From positions 1 through 64,000 of the forward strand of contig NZ_JAFEWD010000002.1 of the NCBI RefSeq assembly GCF_017355855.1: a stretch of 64,000 bases of DNA. The letters are read 5' to 3'. The notes under the pieces are model-generated. The model ran no database searches. It was not told the origin of the DNA and worked only from the letters and a program-made list of their open reading frames with translations. This DNA is from Pedobacter sp. SYSU D00535. GTDB lineage: Bacteria > Bacteroidota > Bacteroidia > Sphingobacteriales > Sphingobacteriaceae. Shown one piece after another: positions 1-7,522 of this stretch. Each line of letters starts with the position of its first letter. Positions within the stretch are counted from its first letter, which is position 1. The position numbers and the translations under genes are program-made.

Positions 1-290
1 ACTTTGGAAGCAGCTGTTCCCATATAAAAAGCGGCCGAGCTGTGTTCGTAATCTTCAATACGTTCCACCAATGCGTTTTTACAATAGGTGACTCTGCGAG
101 GAAGCAAGTTAAGATTTGAAACATCGAAGAAAGACGCAGAGTCCCTTCCTTTGCTATGGCTGCTGCACAGGAGACTCTGCGAGGAAGCAAGGAAGACGCA
201 GCGTCCCTTCCTTTGCTATGGCTTACGCATTGGAGACTCTGCGAGGAAGCGAGGAAAGAGCGTATTATTCTTTCTTGTAACTGCTTTTTT

Positions 291-329
291 CCGCAGAGTC
301 TCCTTTAGGGACTCTGCGGTTCTACTGCC
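291..329 (-). repeat. Palindromic repeat with CCGCAGAGTC arms
   Basis: CCGCAGAGTC at 291-300 pairs perfectly with GACTCTGCGG at 310-319 around a short TCCTTTAGG loop. The flank at 320-329 reads, on the minus strand, GGCAGTAGAACC. The same flank plus a degenerate palindrome occurs at 17872-17920, and the flank alone at 21568-21593. This is a small dispersed element family. Confidence 0.75.
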
Positions 330-472
330 CTCATTAAATCTAGATCTTGTAATTGAAGAATAGAAGTCAGTGCCACTTTGGAAGCAGCTGTTCCCATATA
401 AAAAGCGGCCGAGCTGTGTTCGTAATCTTCAATACGTTCCACCAATGCGTTTTTACAATAGGTGACTCTGCG
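305..472 (-). pseudogene. 3' remnant of an unidentified gene
   Basis: On the minus strand an open frame of about 50 codons reads like real protein (…VERIEDYEHSSAAFY…, then …LTSILQLQDLDLM…). It ends at a stop at 305-307. Its upstream part merges into the hairpin array and its last few codons are supplied by the palindromic repeat at 291-329. The same fragment is duplicated at the left edge (about 1-98). I do not recognise the family. It is most likely the C-terminal end of a gene broken up by repeats. Confidence 0.35.
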
Positions 473-818
473 AGGAAGCAAGTTAAGATTTGAAACATCG
501 AAGAAAGACGCAGAGTCCCTTCCTTTGCTATGGCTGCTGCACAGGAGACTCTGCGAGGAAGCAAGGAAGACGCAGCGTCCCTTCCTTTGCTATGGCTTAC
601 ACAGAGGAGACTCTGCGAGGAAGCAAAGAATCCTGAGAAAGATTTGAAACATAGAAGGAAGACGCAGAGTCCCTTCCTTTGCTATGGCTTACGCATTGGA
701 GACTCTGCGAGGAAGCAAACATCGGAGGAAGACTAAGAGTCCCTTCCATTGCTATGGCTGCTGCACTGGAGACTCTGCGAGGAAGCGAGTATAAGCCGCC
801 AAGCGTTCGCTTGGTTGT

Positions 819-1268
819 TCATATCCCCTCATCCATCTGATTTGGTGTCCATTTCCTTAGTCCACCGATCAAAAATAAAAGTCCAATAAAGACAGCAATA
901 AGCGAGTAGGTTATTTCCAGAAATTGGTTTGCTTGTTGTTTTTCCAGGTCAAAGATTAGTTCTCCGATTCCGCGCACTAAATAAATACTAGCTATTACAA
1001 AAATTACCGGTCTCAAGAATGGTAATCGTTTAAAATGTTTGCCTGCTGAAAGTCCGTACAGTCCAAAAGTGAAAAAAACGATGGCAACAAAGATTGTTAG
1101 CAAATAAGGTAATGAAGCATGTGTTTGAGCGAGTTCTGTCATTTCTTTTCCGATGCCTGTTACTTCAAACATTTTATCGGCCCAAAATAGCCCTAAAATA
1201 TGTGCGAATGCAATGAGTATGTTTATGTAACCGCCAAGCTTTAGCATACCTCCCTTAATTTGTTCCAA
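819..1268 (-). CDS. Hypothetical four-helix membrane protein
   Basis: The 149-residue product is strongly hydrophobic. Four transmembrane segments are visible near residues 11-30, 53-72, 85-104 and 115-136, with no signal peptide or catalytic motif. The start codon lies inside the end of the upstream gene (14-bp overlap), which implies co-transcription and translational coupling. The two proteins are similar in size and topology and may form one membrane complex, but this is inferred only from the arrangement. I do not recognise the family. Confidence 0.75.
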   Translation of the reverse strand: MEQIKGGMLKLGGYINILIAFAHILGLFWADKMFEVTGIGKEMTELAQTHASLPYLLTIFVAIVFFTFGLYGLSAGKHFKRLPFLRPVIFVIASIYLVRGIGELIFDLEKQQANQFLEITYSLIAVFIGLLFLIGGLRKWTPNQMDEGI

Positions 1269-1653
1269 AGTAAATAAGTCCGCTAATAACTAATAGCAAA
1301 ATCCACTGTCCAAGTTTCAAATAATTCTTTGGAAACTTTTTCGAAATGGCGATAGTCAAAGCCCAGGCAATCGAATAAGCTAGAAAATAAACTGCCAATA
1401 GTTGCAGGAGCGTTTTTTCATCTTCAAAGTAGTCTGAGAAATTAATCAGTGCAAGTCCGATCGTCGCCAACAGTAAGTCTACCGAAACCAGATGCCAGCC
1501 ACCTCTTGCCATGGTCCATTTCTCCCTTTTCTGATAGTTGTCGTCAGTTTCGTTTGTCGGTTCGTTTACTTTCAACTCTTTGTCTCCTACAAACGTGTGA
1601 AGCGCAAAAGCGAGAAACGTTAAGATGTTGGCTATTAATATCGGTATATTCAT
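1255..1653 (-). CDS. Hypothetical small membrane protein
   Basis: The product has 132 residues. It has an N-terminal hydrophobic helix (about 3-20), a polar stretch rich in acidic and basic residues (about 24-45), then three further helices near 50-70, 82-103 and 112-130. It is the first gene of a two-gene minus-strand unit and overlaps the next gene by 14 bp. No family-specific motif is recognisable. The pair faces a repeat at 1775-1862 on its upstream side. Confidence 0.75.
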   Translation of the reverse strand: MNIPILIANILTFLAFALHTFVGDKELKVNEPTNETDDNYQKREKWTMARGGWHLVSVDLLLATIGLALINFSDYFEDEKTLLQLLAVYFLAYSIAWALTIAISKKFPKNYLKLGQWILLLVISGLIYFGTN

Positions 1654-1774
1654 TTGACTTTGTCTTTTTTAAAGTTGTGAGGTTTTAGTTCCAAGGCATG
1701 CTAATGACCTGGGGTTTAGGGACTTTGCGGTAAATCCGCATAGGTGACTCTGGGTAGAAGGAAGACAAACTGCT

Positions 1775-1862
1775 CACTCATTGATCCACCTCCGCCTATC
1801 GGCCCCTTTCCAGAAATTACATTCGGGAAAGGCTCGCCAGCGGAGGACCGCCCTGCTCAACC
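1775..1862 (-). repeat. Dispersed 85-bp palindromic repeat, copy 1
   Basis: Read on the minus strand, this stretch matches 6575-6660 over about 85 bp with scattered differences. The common core starts TCCTCCGCTGGCGAGCC and ends GGCGGAGGTGGAT. The ends are imperfect inverted repeats of each other (CCTCCGC…GCGGAGG), so each copy can fold on itself. It lies between two divergent or unrelated genes with no coding content of its own. Confidence 0.75.
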
Positions 1863-1913
1863 AACCTACTAATCCCAATTGCTGTTTTTTAGTTAACAGT
1901 TTTTAGGCTTCCG

Positions 1914-2255
1914 CTATTTATCTGACCATACCGCCAACTCATTTCCCGATGGGTCCAAAAAATGAAAGCGTCTGCCGCCCGGAAAGGCAAAGATTTCTTT
2001 TGAGATTCTACCTCCGGCTTGAAGGATCTTGTCTCTGACCAGGATTAAGTCCTCATGGTATAAAATCACCAGCGCTCCATTCACCACGTGCTCGCCGGAC
2101 TGTTCAAAACCTCCCTCCAGTCCGCTTTCAGAAAAAGCGATGTAGTTGGGACCATAATCAATAAAGTTCCAGTCAAAGGCCTTTTTATAAAAAATCTTTA
2201 TTTCCTGAAGGTCGCCCGCTCTGAACTCCACGTAGTTGATATGATTGTTCTTCAT
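1914..2255 (-). CDS. VOC (glyoxalase/bleomycin-resistance) family protein
   Basis: The 113-residue product has the vicinal oxygen chelate layout: an N-terminal beta strand (INYVEFRAGDL), a helix with FYKKAFDW, and a C-terminal half ending in GGRRFHFLDPSGNELAVWS. Typical VOC metal ligands would be the early acidic or His position, the late His in RFHF and the final Glu in GNELAV. Such proteins act on small molecules, but the substrate cannot be read from sequence. It is monocistronic on the minus strand. Confidence 0.85.
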   Translation of the reverse strand: MKNNHINYVEFRAGDLQEIKIFYKKAFDWNFIDYGPNYIAFSESGLEGGFEQSGEHVVNGALVILYHEDLILVRDKILQAGGRISKEIFAFPGGRRFHFLDPSGNELAVWSDK

Positions 2256-2434
2256 ATAGAATTAGCAATACCCAAGTATCTTAAAAATTATAGGACTGTC
2301 AAAATTAAGTTTAGCTCCCTTTCAGTTGCAGGCCGGGACCTCTTCACCCACAAGTAGTTTTCCCGTTGTCGTCTGTATTAGTACCTGATTTTGAATCAGC
2401 AGAAGCAGATGAAATAGTGACTTGTTTTATAAAG

Positions 2435-2641
2435 ATGGCTACAGAAAACTTGAATTGGATACCGGTAGCAGAGATAACGCCTGATGACCTGGTAGATATT
2501 CTTCTATTTGACGCAAAAGAAGGGCAATCGATTGGATTTTTTTTTGAAGAAACCGGTAGGTTCGTCCGGGCTGTGGACGGAGCAAAGCTCGAGCATATTA
2601 CGCATTGGATGCCCTTGCCTGCCGATCCGGGTAGTAGATGA
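2435..2641 (+). CDS. DUF551-like small protein
   Basis: The start at 2435 gives a compact domain beginning MATENLNWIPV, so I prefer it to the upstream ATG at 2366, whose extra residues look random. The pattern W-I-P-V near the start, a central ILLFD strand and the ending ITHWMPLP fit the DUF551 family, small proteins of unknown function often found in phages and accessory DNA. A related protein is encoded at 9090-9272 on the other strand. About 70 residues. Confidence 0.65.
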   Translation: MATENLNWIPVAEITPDDLVDILLFDAKEGQSIGFFFEETGRFVRAVDGAKLEHITHWMPLPADPGSR

Positions 2642-2997
2642 TATGCAGTTTACTGACTGCCCCGACTGCTGATGTTCCAACACTGATAAAAGCGCTGCAT
2701 TGGTCGCGCTCCGCATCTGTACTACCCCAATGGCCCCTTAAAATCATGGCCCAGAACTTCCAATCGTGAATGCTTGCAGGCATTTAGCTTATTCATGTTG
2801 AAATACACAATTGGATTATACATTGACCATTACTTCATATGGGATCTGCTGTTGGAGTAGATATAATTAAGATAATAGGTGAAGCCCTGAGAGGCGTGTA
2901 CTTATCAAAATGGTACTATTTCAACTACTATTGGTACCCGGCGACAGAGCCGATGGGGCTAAATTTGCAACATCAAAATAACATTAAGAAAATCACG
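2642..2997. other. Intergenic stretch with no recognised feature
   Basis: This region of about 355 bp separates the DUF551-like gene from the cysteine hydrolase gene. The plus frame of the hydrolase stays open upstream to 2839, but those residues are not like the family. I see no RNA gene, clear promoter or repeat here. Confidence 0.5.
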
Positions 2998-3543
2998 ATG
3001 GCTAAAAAAGCATTAATTCTAATAGACATTCAAAACGAATATTTTGAAAAAGGCGCACTGGAACTTGTAAATCCGGTGCCTGCCAGCGAAAACGCAAGAA
3101 AGGTGCTTGAGCGTTTCCGCGAGCAAAACCTTCCCATCGTTCATATACAACACATCATGCCAGCTGGGGCTCCTTTCTTTATCGAGGGTACTAATGCGGT
3201 TGAAATTCACGACAACGTAAAGCCGAAGGATGGTGAAAAGCTTTTTGTAAAACAGTTTCCGAATAGTTTCCGGGATACTGGTTTACTGGAGCATCTTAAA
3301 TCAAATGATATTACGGATCTGGTGATCCTTGGTATGATGACGCATATGTGCGTTGACGCTACGACCAGAGCTGCGTTTGATTTCGGATTTAATTGTACCG
3401 TTATAGGCGATGCCTGCGCAAGCAAAGACCTGGAGATAAAGAATCAGAAAGTCAAAGCAATAGATGTACATAATGCGAATCTAGCTGCACTGGATTTCTT
3501 TTATGCGAAAATTCAAGATACAGAAGAATATCTTTCTGCTTAA
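2998..3543 (+). CDS. Isochorismatase-like cysteine hydrolase
   Basis: The 181-residue product is an isochorismatase/nicotinamidase superfamily hydrolase. The triad is visible as Asp10 in ALILIDIQNEYF, Lys85 in FVKQFPNSF and Cys118 in GMMTHMCVDATTR. I chose the ATG at 2998 because the family normally starts a few residues before the first Asp; the open frame extends to 2839 without similarity. Members hydrolyse amides or vinyl ethers (nicotinamide, isochorismate, ureido compounds); the substrate here is unknown. A good terminator follows, so the gene is probably transcribed alone. Confidence 0.9.
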   Translation: MAKKALILIDIQNEYFEKGALELVNPVPASENARKVLERFREQNLPIVHIQHIMPAGAPFFIEGTNAVEIHDNVKPKDGEKLFVKQFPNSFRDTGLLEHLKSNDITDLVILGMMTHMCVDATTRAAFDFGFNCTVIGDACASKDLEIKNQKVKAIDVHNANLAALDFFYAKIQDTEEYLSA

Positions 3544-3556
3544 TCGGCCCTATTAA

Positions 3557-3584
3557 AAAGGGTGTTAAAGGACACCCTTTTTTT
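3557..3584 (+). terminator. Rho-independent terminator after the cysteine hydrolase
   Basis: AAAGGGTGT at 3557-3565 pairs perfectly with ACACCCTTT at 3572-3580 around a 6-nt loop, and the stem runs into a T tract. It starts 13 bp after the hydrolase stop codon. Confidence 0.85.
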
Positions 3585-3790
3585 GTCAATTCTGTATGTT
3601 TTAATGAAGACAAAAAGGAACCTTACATCATTTTCATCCTCTGTGGTAAGTTCTGGTCATGAAGGGTTGATTTAGATAATAAAAAGTCAGAGTTTCCTGT
3701 TTAAGAATAATGCTTCCCTATTTCCTCACTATTAGTACAGACCAGTTTGGTAGGAGAGTAATATAATTCTGGAATATGTTAAGTTGCAAC

Positions 3791-4189
3791 ATGAAAAATA
3801 TTCTTGTATATATTCTTACACTGCTTGTTGCGGGCAGCGCCTTTAGTCAACAGAAAGAAGCTGTGGATGTGAAGGAATTCCGAAAAGGTATTAAACGAGA
3901 AAACGCTATTATCCTCGATGTAAGAACGCCCGAAGAATATGCAGAAGGACACCTTCGAAACTCGGTTAATATAAACTGGAAGAACCAGGAGGAGTTTAAG
4001 GCCAGGGTAGCAGGACTCGAGAAAACCAAAGCCTTCTTTGTGTATTGCCGCTCAGGCAGCCGGAGTGAAAAGGCGTCCGAATGGCTGCGTGTCAACGGAT
4101 TTTATAACGTGAAAGACCTCAGCGGAGGTATACAGGCCTGGGAAAAGGCAGGTAAACCAGTGGTTAAGAATAAGGATCAAAGGCGATAG
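3791..4189 (+). CDS. Secreted rhodanese-like protein
   Basis: The ATG at 3791 places a signal peptide (MKNILVYILTLLVAG then SAFSQQ) at the N-terminus, better than the ATG five codons upstream. A single rhodanese domain fills the rest: LDVRTPEEYAEGHL, then the active-site loop CRSGSR with Cys86, then GGIQAWEKAGKPV at the end. Single-domain periplasmic rhodaneses transfer sulfane sulfur or bind it; the partner is unknown. About 132 residues, normal for the family. Confidence 0.88.
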   Translation: MKNILVYILTLLVAGSAFSQQKEAVDVKEFRKGIKRENAIILDVRTPEEYAEGHLRNSVNINWKNQEEFKARVAGLEKTKAFFVYCRSGSRSEKASEWLRVNGFYNVKDLSGGIQAWEKAGKPVVKNKDQRR

Positions 4190-4237
4190 ACGTCCTAAGG
4201 CAAAACTTGTTAAGTATTATTTGCTAAGGATTAATGA

Positions 4238-5116
4238 ACAAGTGTATCGAATACCCTGAAATTCCATAAGACTGAATGCGGCGTAGATTTCCTGCTGAAC
4301 GTATTAGCGAGCAAGCAGGTAAAGGACAGCTATATTGCTACTGATTTTCACAATACAGATTATTTTGAGATCATTTTCTTTGAAAAAGCAAAGGGTACAT
4401 TAGTACTAAACCAAAAAAGTATTCCTGTTACAGATAACTCCGTAGTTTTTATCTCCACCTTCCAGAATAGAAAATGGACGCTGGATGCAGAATGCCTGGA
4501 ATTCACCACATTAGTATTCCAGGAAGACTTTTTAAATGAGTTTTTTGAAGACAAACTCTTTACTTACCGGCTCTTGTACTTTTATCAGTTTGAATACCCC
4601 CTGATTATGCCGCTTTCTACAGCCGAGATGCTAAAGGCATGCGGTCTCTTATCGGAAATAAAAACAGAGCTGGTCGAAACAAAGCCCGACAGTGTGCACA
4701 TTATTCGCGCACTGCTGTATTACTTACTCCAATCGCTTAATCGCCAGTATGCGAATCGAAATAACTTATCCTTAATCAAGTCGGAAAATAACTACGCCTA
4801 TCAATTCAAGAGACTACTTGAAAATCATATTCGGAAGAAGCAACGTGTAAACGACTATGCAGAGATGTTGGGTATTAGCCGGATTTTTTTAAACAAGGCC
4901 GTCAAAACGCAGTTCAACCAAACGGCCACTGATATCATAAAGCAACGTCTCCTTATTGAAATCCAAAACCTGCTGATTTATTCCAATAAAACCCTTAGCG
5001 AAATTGCTTTTGAACTGGGTTTTTCGGAACCCAACCACCTCATGCGTTTCTTCAAAAGCCAAACAAATCAGACTACTTCGCAATTTCTGGCCGATCATCG
5101 GTCAGCCTTCAAGTAG
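4238..5116 (+). CDS. AraC-family regulator, 5' end lacking an in-frame ATG
   Basis: The C-terminal AraC HTH pair is clear: …YAEMLGISRIFLNKAVK… and …LSEIAFELGFSEPNHLMRFFK…. A TTG at 4574 would give only 180 residues, but the same frame is open back to a stop at 4235-4237. The extra residues read as a normal AraC sensor domain (for example DYFEIIFFEKAKG, FTTLVFQEDFLNEFF), bringing the protein to about 290 residues, the usual family length. No ATG exists in that frame; an ATG at 4234 lies one frame off and stops after eleven codons. Either a single-base frameshift near 4240-4265, a sequencing error or a non-AUG start (CTG at 4256) explains this. Confidence 0.75.
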   Translation, partial: TSVSNTLKFHKTECGVDFLLNVLASKQVKDSYIATDFHNTDYFEIIFFEKAKGTLVLNQKSIPVTDNSVVFISTFQNRKWTLDAECLEFTTLVFQEDFLNEFFEDKLFTYRLLYFYQFEYPLIMPLSTAEMLKACGLLSEIKTELVETKPDSVHIIRALLYYLLQSLNRQYANRNNLSLIKSENNYAYQFKRLLENHIRKKQRVNDYAEMLGISRIFLNKAVKTQFNQTATDIIKQRLLIEIQNLLIYSNKTLSEIAFELGFSEPNHLMRFFKSQTNQTTSQFLADHRSAFK

Positions 5117-5290
5117 ATACTTTTCGAAAGACCGGTACTTTTACCTATCTGTACGCTCTTAAAGCTGCAATAGAATCACCAATAGAGACTACAACATCCC
5201 CTCTTAGGATGTGTGAACGGCTATTCTTTCCTATTCAACCTAAAGGTTAAAATAAGCAGCACTGATATGGAGCCCAAATCCCTACCCGCT

Positions 5291-5423
5291 GGCTCCCCGA
5301 TTTTGTATGAGCCCTCTAAACTTCCGCATTTAATCCATATTGAGTCCACCTTATTGCATAAATAGGTGGACTCAATACCGATGCTATCCCGCAATAAAGA
5401 GGGTTCGAAAGAAGTCGGGGGGC
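5291..5423. repeat. 133-bp imperfect palindrome
   Basis: The core ATTGAGTCCACCT (5339-5351) pairs perfectly with AGGTGGACTCAAT (5364-5376). Outside it, GGCTCCCCGA and GAGCCCTCT on the left match AGAGGGTTC and TCGGGGGGCC on the right, so the whole stretch can fold into one long interrupted hairpin. It contains no gene. It could be a MITE-like element, a recombination site or an RNA structure; nothing in the window decides this. The rest of 5117-5548 holds only the promoter described next. Confidence 0.7.
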
Positions 5424-5470
5424 CATCAGGGCAAACTCGGGTAGCAAGAAGTAATAGTTAAAATATTCTC

Positions 5471-5507
5471 TTTGTTTCGTGTGATAATTAACTAGTTAGT
5501 ATATTTG
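5471..5507 (+). promoter_or_regulatory. Bacteroidota-type promoter for the gene at 5549
   Basis: TATATTTG at 5500-5507 is a perfect match to the TAnnTTTG -7 box. TTTG at 5471 or TTTC at 5475 could serve as the -33 element (25 or 21 nt spacing). The box ends 41 bp before the start codon. Confidence 0.5.
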
Positions 5508-5548
5508 ATCAACAAAACCTTATTCATCTATAACCTAATAATTATCCA

Positions 5549-6502
5549 ATGGCAGTCATTGACAAAAAAGGAGTACTCCACGGCTCCGTTTCCAACATTG
5601 TTTACCGCAACTGGCGTGATCTGAACGTTGTACAACTCAAACCGCATGAAGTGCGGCAAACGCTTGCCAGTAAAGAGGCAAGTCTTGAATTTGGTCTCTG
5701 CAGCAGTACCGCTAGAGTGATCCGCGAAGCGTTTAGCTGGGCTTATAGAGGCTATGATGGCGGAATGATTAACCGCTTTAGTTCGGCCGTGAGAAGGAGC
5801 GTCTATGCTTCCTCCAAAGCCAGGGGCGAGCGCGACATCCATGATGCGGACCTGAGTTTCCTGAAAGGTTTCCAGTTTAATACCAATTCACCGCTTGACA
5901 AGGTGCTGCGAGAGCGGCCCACAGCGGAAATGGACGAGGAAAACCGCGTCAGGGTTCAGCTGCCGGCTATCCGCATGTCGGATATCAAAGCTCCCTTTGC
6001 CCACCAATACGTCGTCCGGCTGCTGCTGGTGGCCTTCGATTTCCGCAAAGAAGTGTTTAGCTATGTGGGAAAGCGGGAGATAAAGATCAACGACCAACAT
6101 CCGTTTGAGGGCGGCGAGCTGGTATTCGATGAAGTGATGCCCGAAGGCCGCCTGCTGGTATTAAGTATCTCTGTTCATGGCTATAAGGAGGTGTTGTCGG
6201 GCGACCTGGAGACGGTTAATTCAGCGGCTTGGAGCCCCGCAGAGCTGCTGGGAGCATGGCAGTTAGCCCGGGAGGAATCAGACCAATCGGCAGACCAGTC
6301 GGTTAAACCAGCCAGGCAAGCGGATACACCTTACCGGAATATTCCTTTTTCCAGCGAAAGCAACCAAATGAAGCAAAACATCGCAGGGCTACGGGAAGAA
6401 CACCTCAAAAAGCAAAAGCCGGAACCCAGGCGACCGAACCAGGAGGTAGCAGAACGAACGGTCTTGCCGACAGGGGATGTGAGTTTTAAAAGGGGTAGGT
6501 AG
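5549..6502 (+). CDS. Hypothetical protein, DUF6266-like N-terminus
   Basis: The 317-residue product begins with a small-residue stretch (KKGVLHGSVSNIVYRNW) followed by NVVQLKPHEVRQT. This resembles the opening of Bacteroidota DUF6266-type proteins, whose function is unknown. No signal peptide or transmembrane helix is seen. The middle (about 150-215) looks like beta strands, and the last 70 residues are polar, low in complexity and rich in Gln, Arg and Lys. It has its own strong promoter and no operon partner. The family link is tentative. Confidence 0.7.
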   Translation: MAVIDKKGVLHGSVSNIVYRNWRDLNVVQLKPHEVRQTLASKEASLEFGLCSSTARVIREAFSWAYRGYDGGMINRFSSAVRRSVYASSKARGERDIHDADLSFLKGFQFNTNSPLDKVLRERPTAEMDEENRVRVQLPAIRMSDIKAPFAHQYVVRLLLVAFDFRKEVFSYVGKREIKINDQHPFEGGELVFDEVMPEGRLLVLSISVHGYKEVLSGDLETVNSAAWSPAELLGAWQLAREESDQSADQSVKPARQADTPYRNIPFSSESNQMKQNIAGLREEHLKKQKPEPRRPNQEVAERTVLPTGDVSFKRGR

Positions 6503-6574
6503 GGATATGCTGTTTTGAGGTATTTGTCTTCTAAGAGAGTTGTTGATTGAAAAACGAGTATTCGGTTTAGTAAA

Positions 6575-6660
6575 TGGTCGAGCAGCGCTGTCCTCCGCTG
6601 GCGAGCCTGCCCCGAACGTGATTTTCGGGAAGGTGCCGAAGGCGGAGGTGGATGAATGAC
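6575..6660 (+). repeat. Dispersed 85-bp palindromic repeat, copy 2
   Basis: This is the partner of 1775-1862 in opposite orientation. It keeps the TCCTCCGCTGGCGAGCC start and the GGCGGAGGTGGAT end. It begins about 70 bp after the stop of the DUF6266-like gene. Confidence 0.75.
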
Positions 6661-7085
6661 TCGGCAATGTACTCGCGGTTAAAATACTTACCATTTAAGG
6701 ACTTGCGGTTGATATGTGATGAGTGGCTCATCACTTTCAAGCTAGTTCCAGTGTGATAGAAAGCAGCGAGAATCATATCCGGCCAACCGCCAATGGCATT
6801 CAGGAAATGTTAAGAACGGGAGTCATATTGGTCAATGTCTGTTCCCATCCTACGTACCAGATTTGTATCCTTGATTCATTTTTTTCATATCTTTAGTCAA
6901 CCTCGCCTTGGTTCGTGTCGCCACGAACCAACTTATTCCTGCCGCTTTGGTTCTTTAGGCTCCATACATAAGCCGACAGGAACAATAAGAACCCTACGCT
7001 GACAGTAAATAGGTACTCCCCCTGGCACTGCAGGGGCAGTGCATCAGACAAAATCCGTTAAAGCCTATATTCCCCTTACCTCAAC
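6661..7085. other. Non-coding stretch with a perfect hairpin
   Basis: TTGGTTCGTG (6908-6917) and CACGAACCAA (6922-6931) form a perfect 10-bp stem with a TCGC loop. A second, weaker pairing (TTCCTG… with …CAGGAA) follows at about 6936-6983. There is no T tract, so a terminator is unlikely. No coding sequence is recognisable. Confidence 0.45.
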
Positions 7086-7400
7086 CTACCTTTGCTCTTT
7101 CAGTCGCGCAATCCTTTTTAAGCTCCTTATCTCCTGTTGCTTCTTCAGTGAAGAGTTATAGATCTGTTCGTCAAACTGGAGGTCATATTTTCCAAAAGAG
7201 TAGAGGAATACCTTGTTGAAGGTTTCGATGGTAGGTTCAGACATCTGCTTGATTTTTGCCACTTCCAGCAGCCAGGTATATACCGGTTCCTCATGGTGCT
7301 GCAGCTGACTGATGGAGGATTTGGGGATGAACAACCTGTTTAACGTGTTCACATTGTTTACGATTCCTCCTTGTTGGACAGACCATTTACCAATTGTCAT
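7086..7400 (-). CDS. Hypothetical cytoplasmic protein
   Basis: I start at MTIGKW (7400); two upstream ATGs (7409, 7472) only add residues that look like random translation. The product has about 104 residues: a mixed N-terminal part (…IVNNVNTLNRLFIPKSSIS…), a helical middle, and a basic C-terminus (SLKRIARLKEQR). It shows no membrane segment or known motif. It lies about 51 bp downstream of no other minus-strand gene end and is read away from 7523. Function unknown; it could be a Bacteroidota-restricted small protein. Confidence 0.45.
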   Translation of the reverse strand: MTIGKWSVQQGGIVNNVNTLNRLFIPKSSISQLQHHEEPVYTWLLEVAKIKQMSEPTIETFNKVFLYSFGKYDLQFDEQIYNSSLKKQQEIRSLKRIARLKEQR

Positions 7401-7522
7401 AATGTTCATTCTTAGATAGATTAAAAAACGGGGTCGACGGTATAAAGGTAAGGATCGCAGCAAGAACAACAAAGTTCAATCGAATCAGAAAAGCTGGCTA
7501 TCGCCCCACCTATTCCTCTCTT

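Larger units (their letters stand above)
1..600. repeat. 374-bp offset tandem duplication (two copies)
   Basis: Bases 1-226 recur at 375-600, apparently without mismatch, so the unit repeats with an offset of 374 bp. The first copy starts at the window edge, so more copies may lie to the left. Each copy begins with a piece of an old coding sequence on the minus strand and continues into short hairpin repeats. Recombination between the hairpin repeats is a plausible origin, but that is inference. Confidence 0.85.
103..790. repeat. Array of GACTCTGCG/CGCAGAGTC hairpin repeats
   Basis: The motif GACTCTGCGAGGAAGC occurs about eight times between 103 and 787. It alternates with its inverted partner CGCAGAGTCCCTTCC. 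Adjacent pairs can form stems of about 9 bp around loops of about 29 nt, for example 509-517 with 547-555, 571-579 with 609-617 and 663-671 with 701-709. The unit length is roughly 60 bp but spacing varies, and no spacers of CRISPR type are present. A diverged copy in opposite orientation lies at 17731-17830. Confidence 0.8.

Noticed and set aside
1-790. Possible CRISPR array at the window start
   Set aside because: The repeats alternate in orientation, their spacing varies and the intervals are themselves repeated. There are no unique spacers of constant length and no cas genes.
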